This document shows, one piece after another, positions 62,954 to 64,000 of a DNA stretch of 64,000 bases. Position numbers and translations under genes: made by a program. This DNA comes from Adineta steineri. Its lineage: Eukaryota; Rotifera; Eurotatoria; Adinetida; Adinetidae. The notes under the pieces are model-generated. The model was not told the DNA's origin. It worked only from the letters and a program-made list of their open reading frames with translations, and made no database searches. The stretch covers positions 792,042 through 856,041 of the forward strand of contig CAJNOI010000019.1 of assembly GCA_905250115.1 (NCBI GenBank), in the 5' to 3' direction. How positions within the stretch are numbered: the stretch's first letter is position 1; the number at the start of each line of letters is the position of its first letter.

Positions 62954-63212
62954 CCGGATATTTGTCCATGTTCCGACTCAATAGATATTTGTTTATGCTG
63001 TATTCCACTTAATTTACTTTGTTGTTGTCTACCTTGTAGCCGTCCACCTCGGTAAAAAAAAAAAGAAGAAACTCATTTTTTTTCTCTATTTAATAAAAAA
63101 TATTCATTATTTCCTTTTCAGTGATCGAATTATTTACGTTCCTGCAGCTCAACCAATGTATCCAACTCATGGTCATGGTTATATCATACGTGAACCTATG
63201 TCACGTTATTAA
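62954..63212 (+). CDS. 3' part of a cysteine-rich small protein
   Basis: Two exons, 62954..63051 and 63122..63212, joined by a 70-nt GT-AG intron, encode 62 residues to a stop. The upstream acceptor (TTTTAG) is in phase 0, and the start exon is not identified. The first 29 residues carry nine cysteines in clusters (ICPC, ICLCC, LLCCCLPC), then RPPRDRIIYVPAAQPMYP, THGHGYIIREPMSRY. The Cys clusters among Leu and Ile suggest palmitoylation or a cysteine-rich membrane patch; the Tyr/Pro tail might bind WW or SH3 partners. I do not recognise the family. It does not join the preceding kinase in frame (kinase exon 17 leaves phase 1 and stops at 61349). Confidence 0.5.
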
Positions 63213-64000
63213 ATCTATTATGTATATATAAAAACAAAGTTTTAATTAAAATAAAAATCTTGAAATTTTTTCTATTAATAATAAAGTTCAATAATCATTT
63301 CTATTATGATGAATTTCTCTGAAGAACAAAAAAGAAGAAGAAGAAATAAAATTGATTAATGGCATAAAAATTGATTCTACTACAAAACTATAATCAGCAA
63401 GAGTAATATTATCGTTGAAAATGTCATCTAAAATAATCTATTATGAAATATAAATGTTTCCGATATGTTGTGACGAATTTTTAATGAAAAGATCTGAATA
63501 TACAGAAAGATGATTAGGAATTCTCAAAGGATTTTTATTAGAGAATACAAAAGAACTACTTACACCCCTTTTTTTTTAATACAATTTTTTTTTCTGCTTT
63601 TGTATCAGTCAGTCAGTCTAGATGGTAGTAGTTAGGTTTTTTTGAGACCATCAATTATATCATTTGAATTATATTTAATAAGAAGTTTTTTTCTTTTACT
63701 ACGACAATTGTTACAAATAATTTCAATCATTTTATTTTTGACACATAGGAGGGGAAAAAAAATAAATTCTTTTTTTTTTTCGAGAGAAAGTTTTCTATTG
63801 GTAAAGAACAACAAACCAATGGAAAAGATTTCAGTCTTCTTTTTATGGATTTGAAACACAATCTACTAAAAACATCTGTATTATTCTACTGGTAAGAAAC
63901 AATTCTGCTAAATATTTAACTTTCGTTTTTTCTTTTTCAAACAAATTATAATATGATATTATTTAATGATTATTTAACTCGTGACTGTGCATTCGTGTGT
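63213..64000. other. Right edge of the window, no gene recognised
   Basis: AT-rich DNA with poly-T and poly-A runs. Frames at 63632 (minus) and 63642 (plus) mirror one another and show no domain. Confidence 0.5.

Noticed and set aside
61342-63212. Joining the cysteine-rich exons at 63 kb to the ACK-like kinase
   Set aside because: The possible donor at 61342 leaves phase 1 while the acceptor at 62953 needs phase 0, and the combined frame hits stops.

Overview
The window looks like nuclear DNA of a bdelloid rotifer (Adineta/Rotaria type). It is strongly AT-rich, its genes are cut by many 50-70 nt GT-AG introns, and conserved animal genes sit beside families typical of bdelloids: F-box/LRR genes with one exon per repeat, kinesin-light-chain-like TPR arrays, secreted kelch proteins, and short G-rich foldback repeats resembling the telomeric repeat I recall for bdelloids (TGTGGG). 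The species call is inference. The gene models below were spliced by hand from reading frame, GT/AG sites and protein similarity remembered for each family; no search was run.

Layout. 0.3-1.5 kb: a Snail-type zinc-finger repressor, followed by about 6 kb of gene-poor DNA. 7.8-8.8 kb: a divergent 7TM receptor. 9.4-22.2 kb: five conserved genes head to tail on the minus strand: WDR82 (histone methyltransferase/phosphatase scaffold), DHRS1 (SDR dehydrogenase), PHAF1 (C16orf70 family), an hnRNP A/B-type RNA-binding protein, and a BARD1-like protein. 23.3-24.9 kb: an F-box/LRR gene. 26.3-28.1 kb: a secreted kelch protein. 28.6-31.3 kb (minus): an M13 neprilysin-like peptidase. 31.5-32.4 kb (minus): an unknown basic protein. 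34.7-38.1 kb (minus): a USP35/38-type deubiquitinase carrying a MITE-like insertion in an intron. 39.6-41.4 kb: a low-complexity protein with an EF-hand near each end.

42-52 kb is accessory in character: an LRAT-domain relic, a secreted protein that looks bacterial, a decayed TPR array, a UDP-glycosyltransferase relic, a 4TM orphan, and a second F-box/LRR gene interrupted by an assembly gap. Foldback repeats lie among them. 55.0-61.3 kb: an ACK-family tyrosine kinase (SAM, kinase, SH3-like segment, CRIB). 63 kb: the 3' part of a cysteine-rich orphan.

Functionally this is a mixed region of housekeeping genes (transcription, RNA, DNA repair, ubiquitin, signalling) with a fast-evolving block. 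The most interesting signals are the foldback family with a shared arm core, a BARD1-like RING that keeps only one of its two zinc sites, an M13 peptidase whose HExxH motif lies on a 28-nt microexon, the strict 84-nt LRR exon modules, the MITE candidate in the USP intron, and a Groucho-type motif in the Snail protein.
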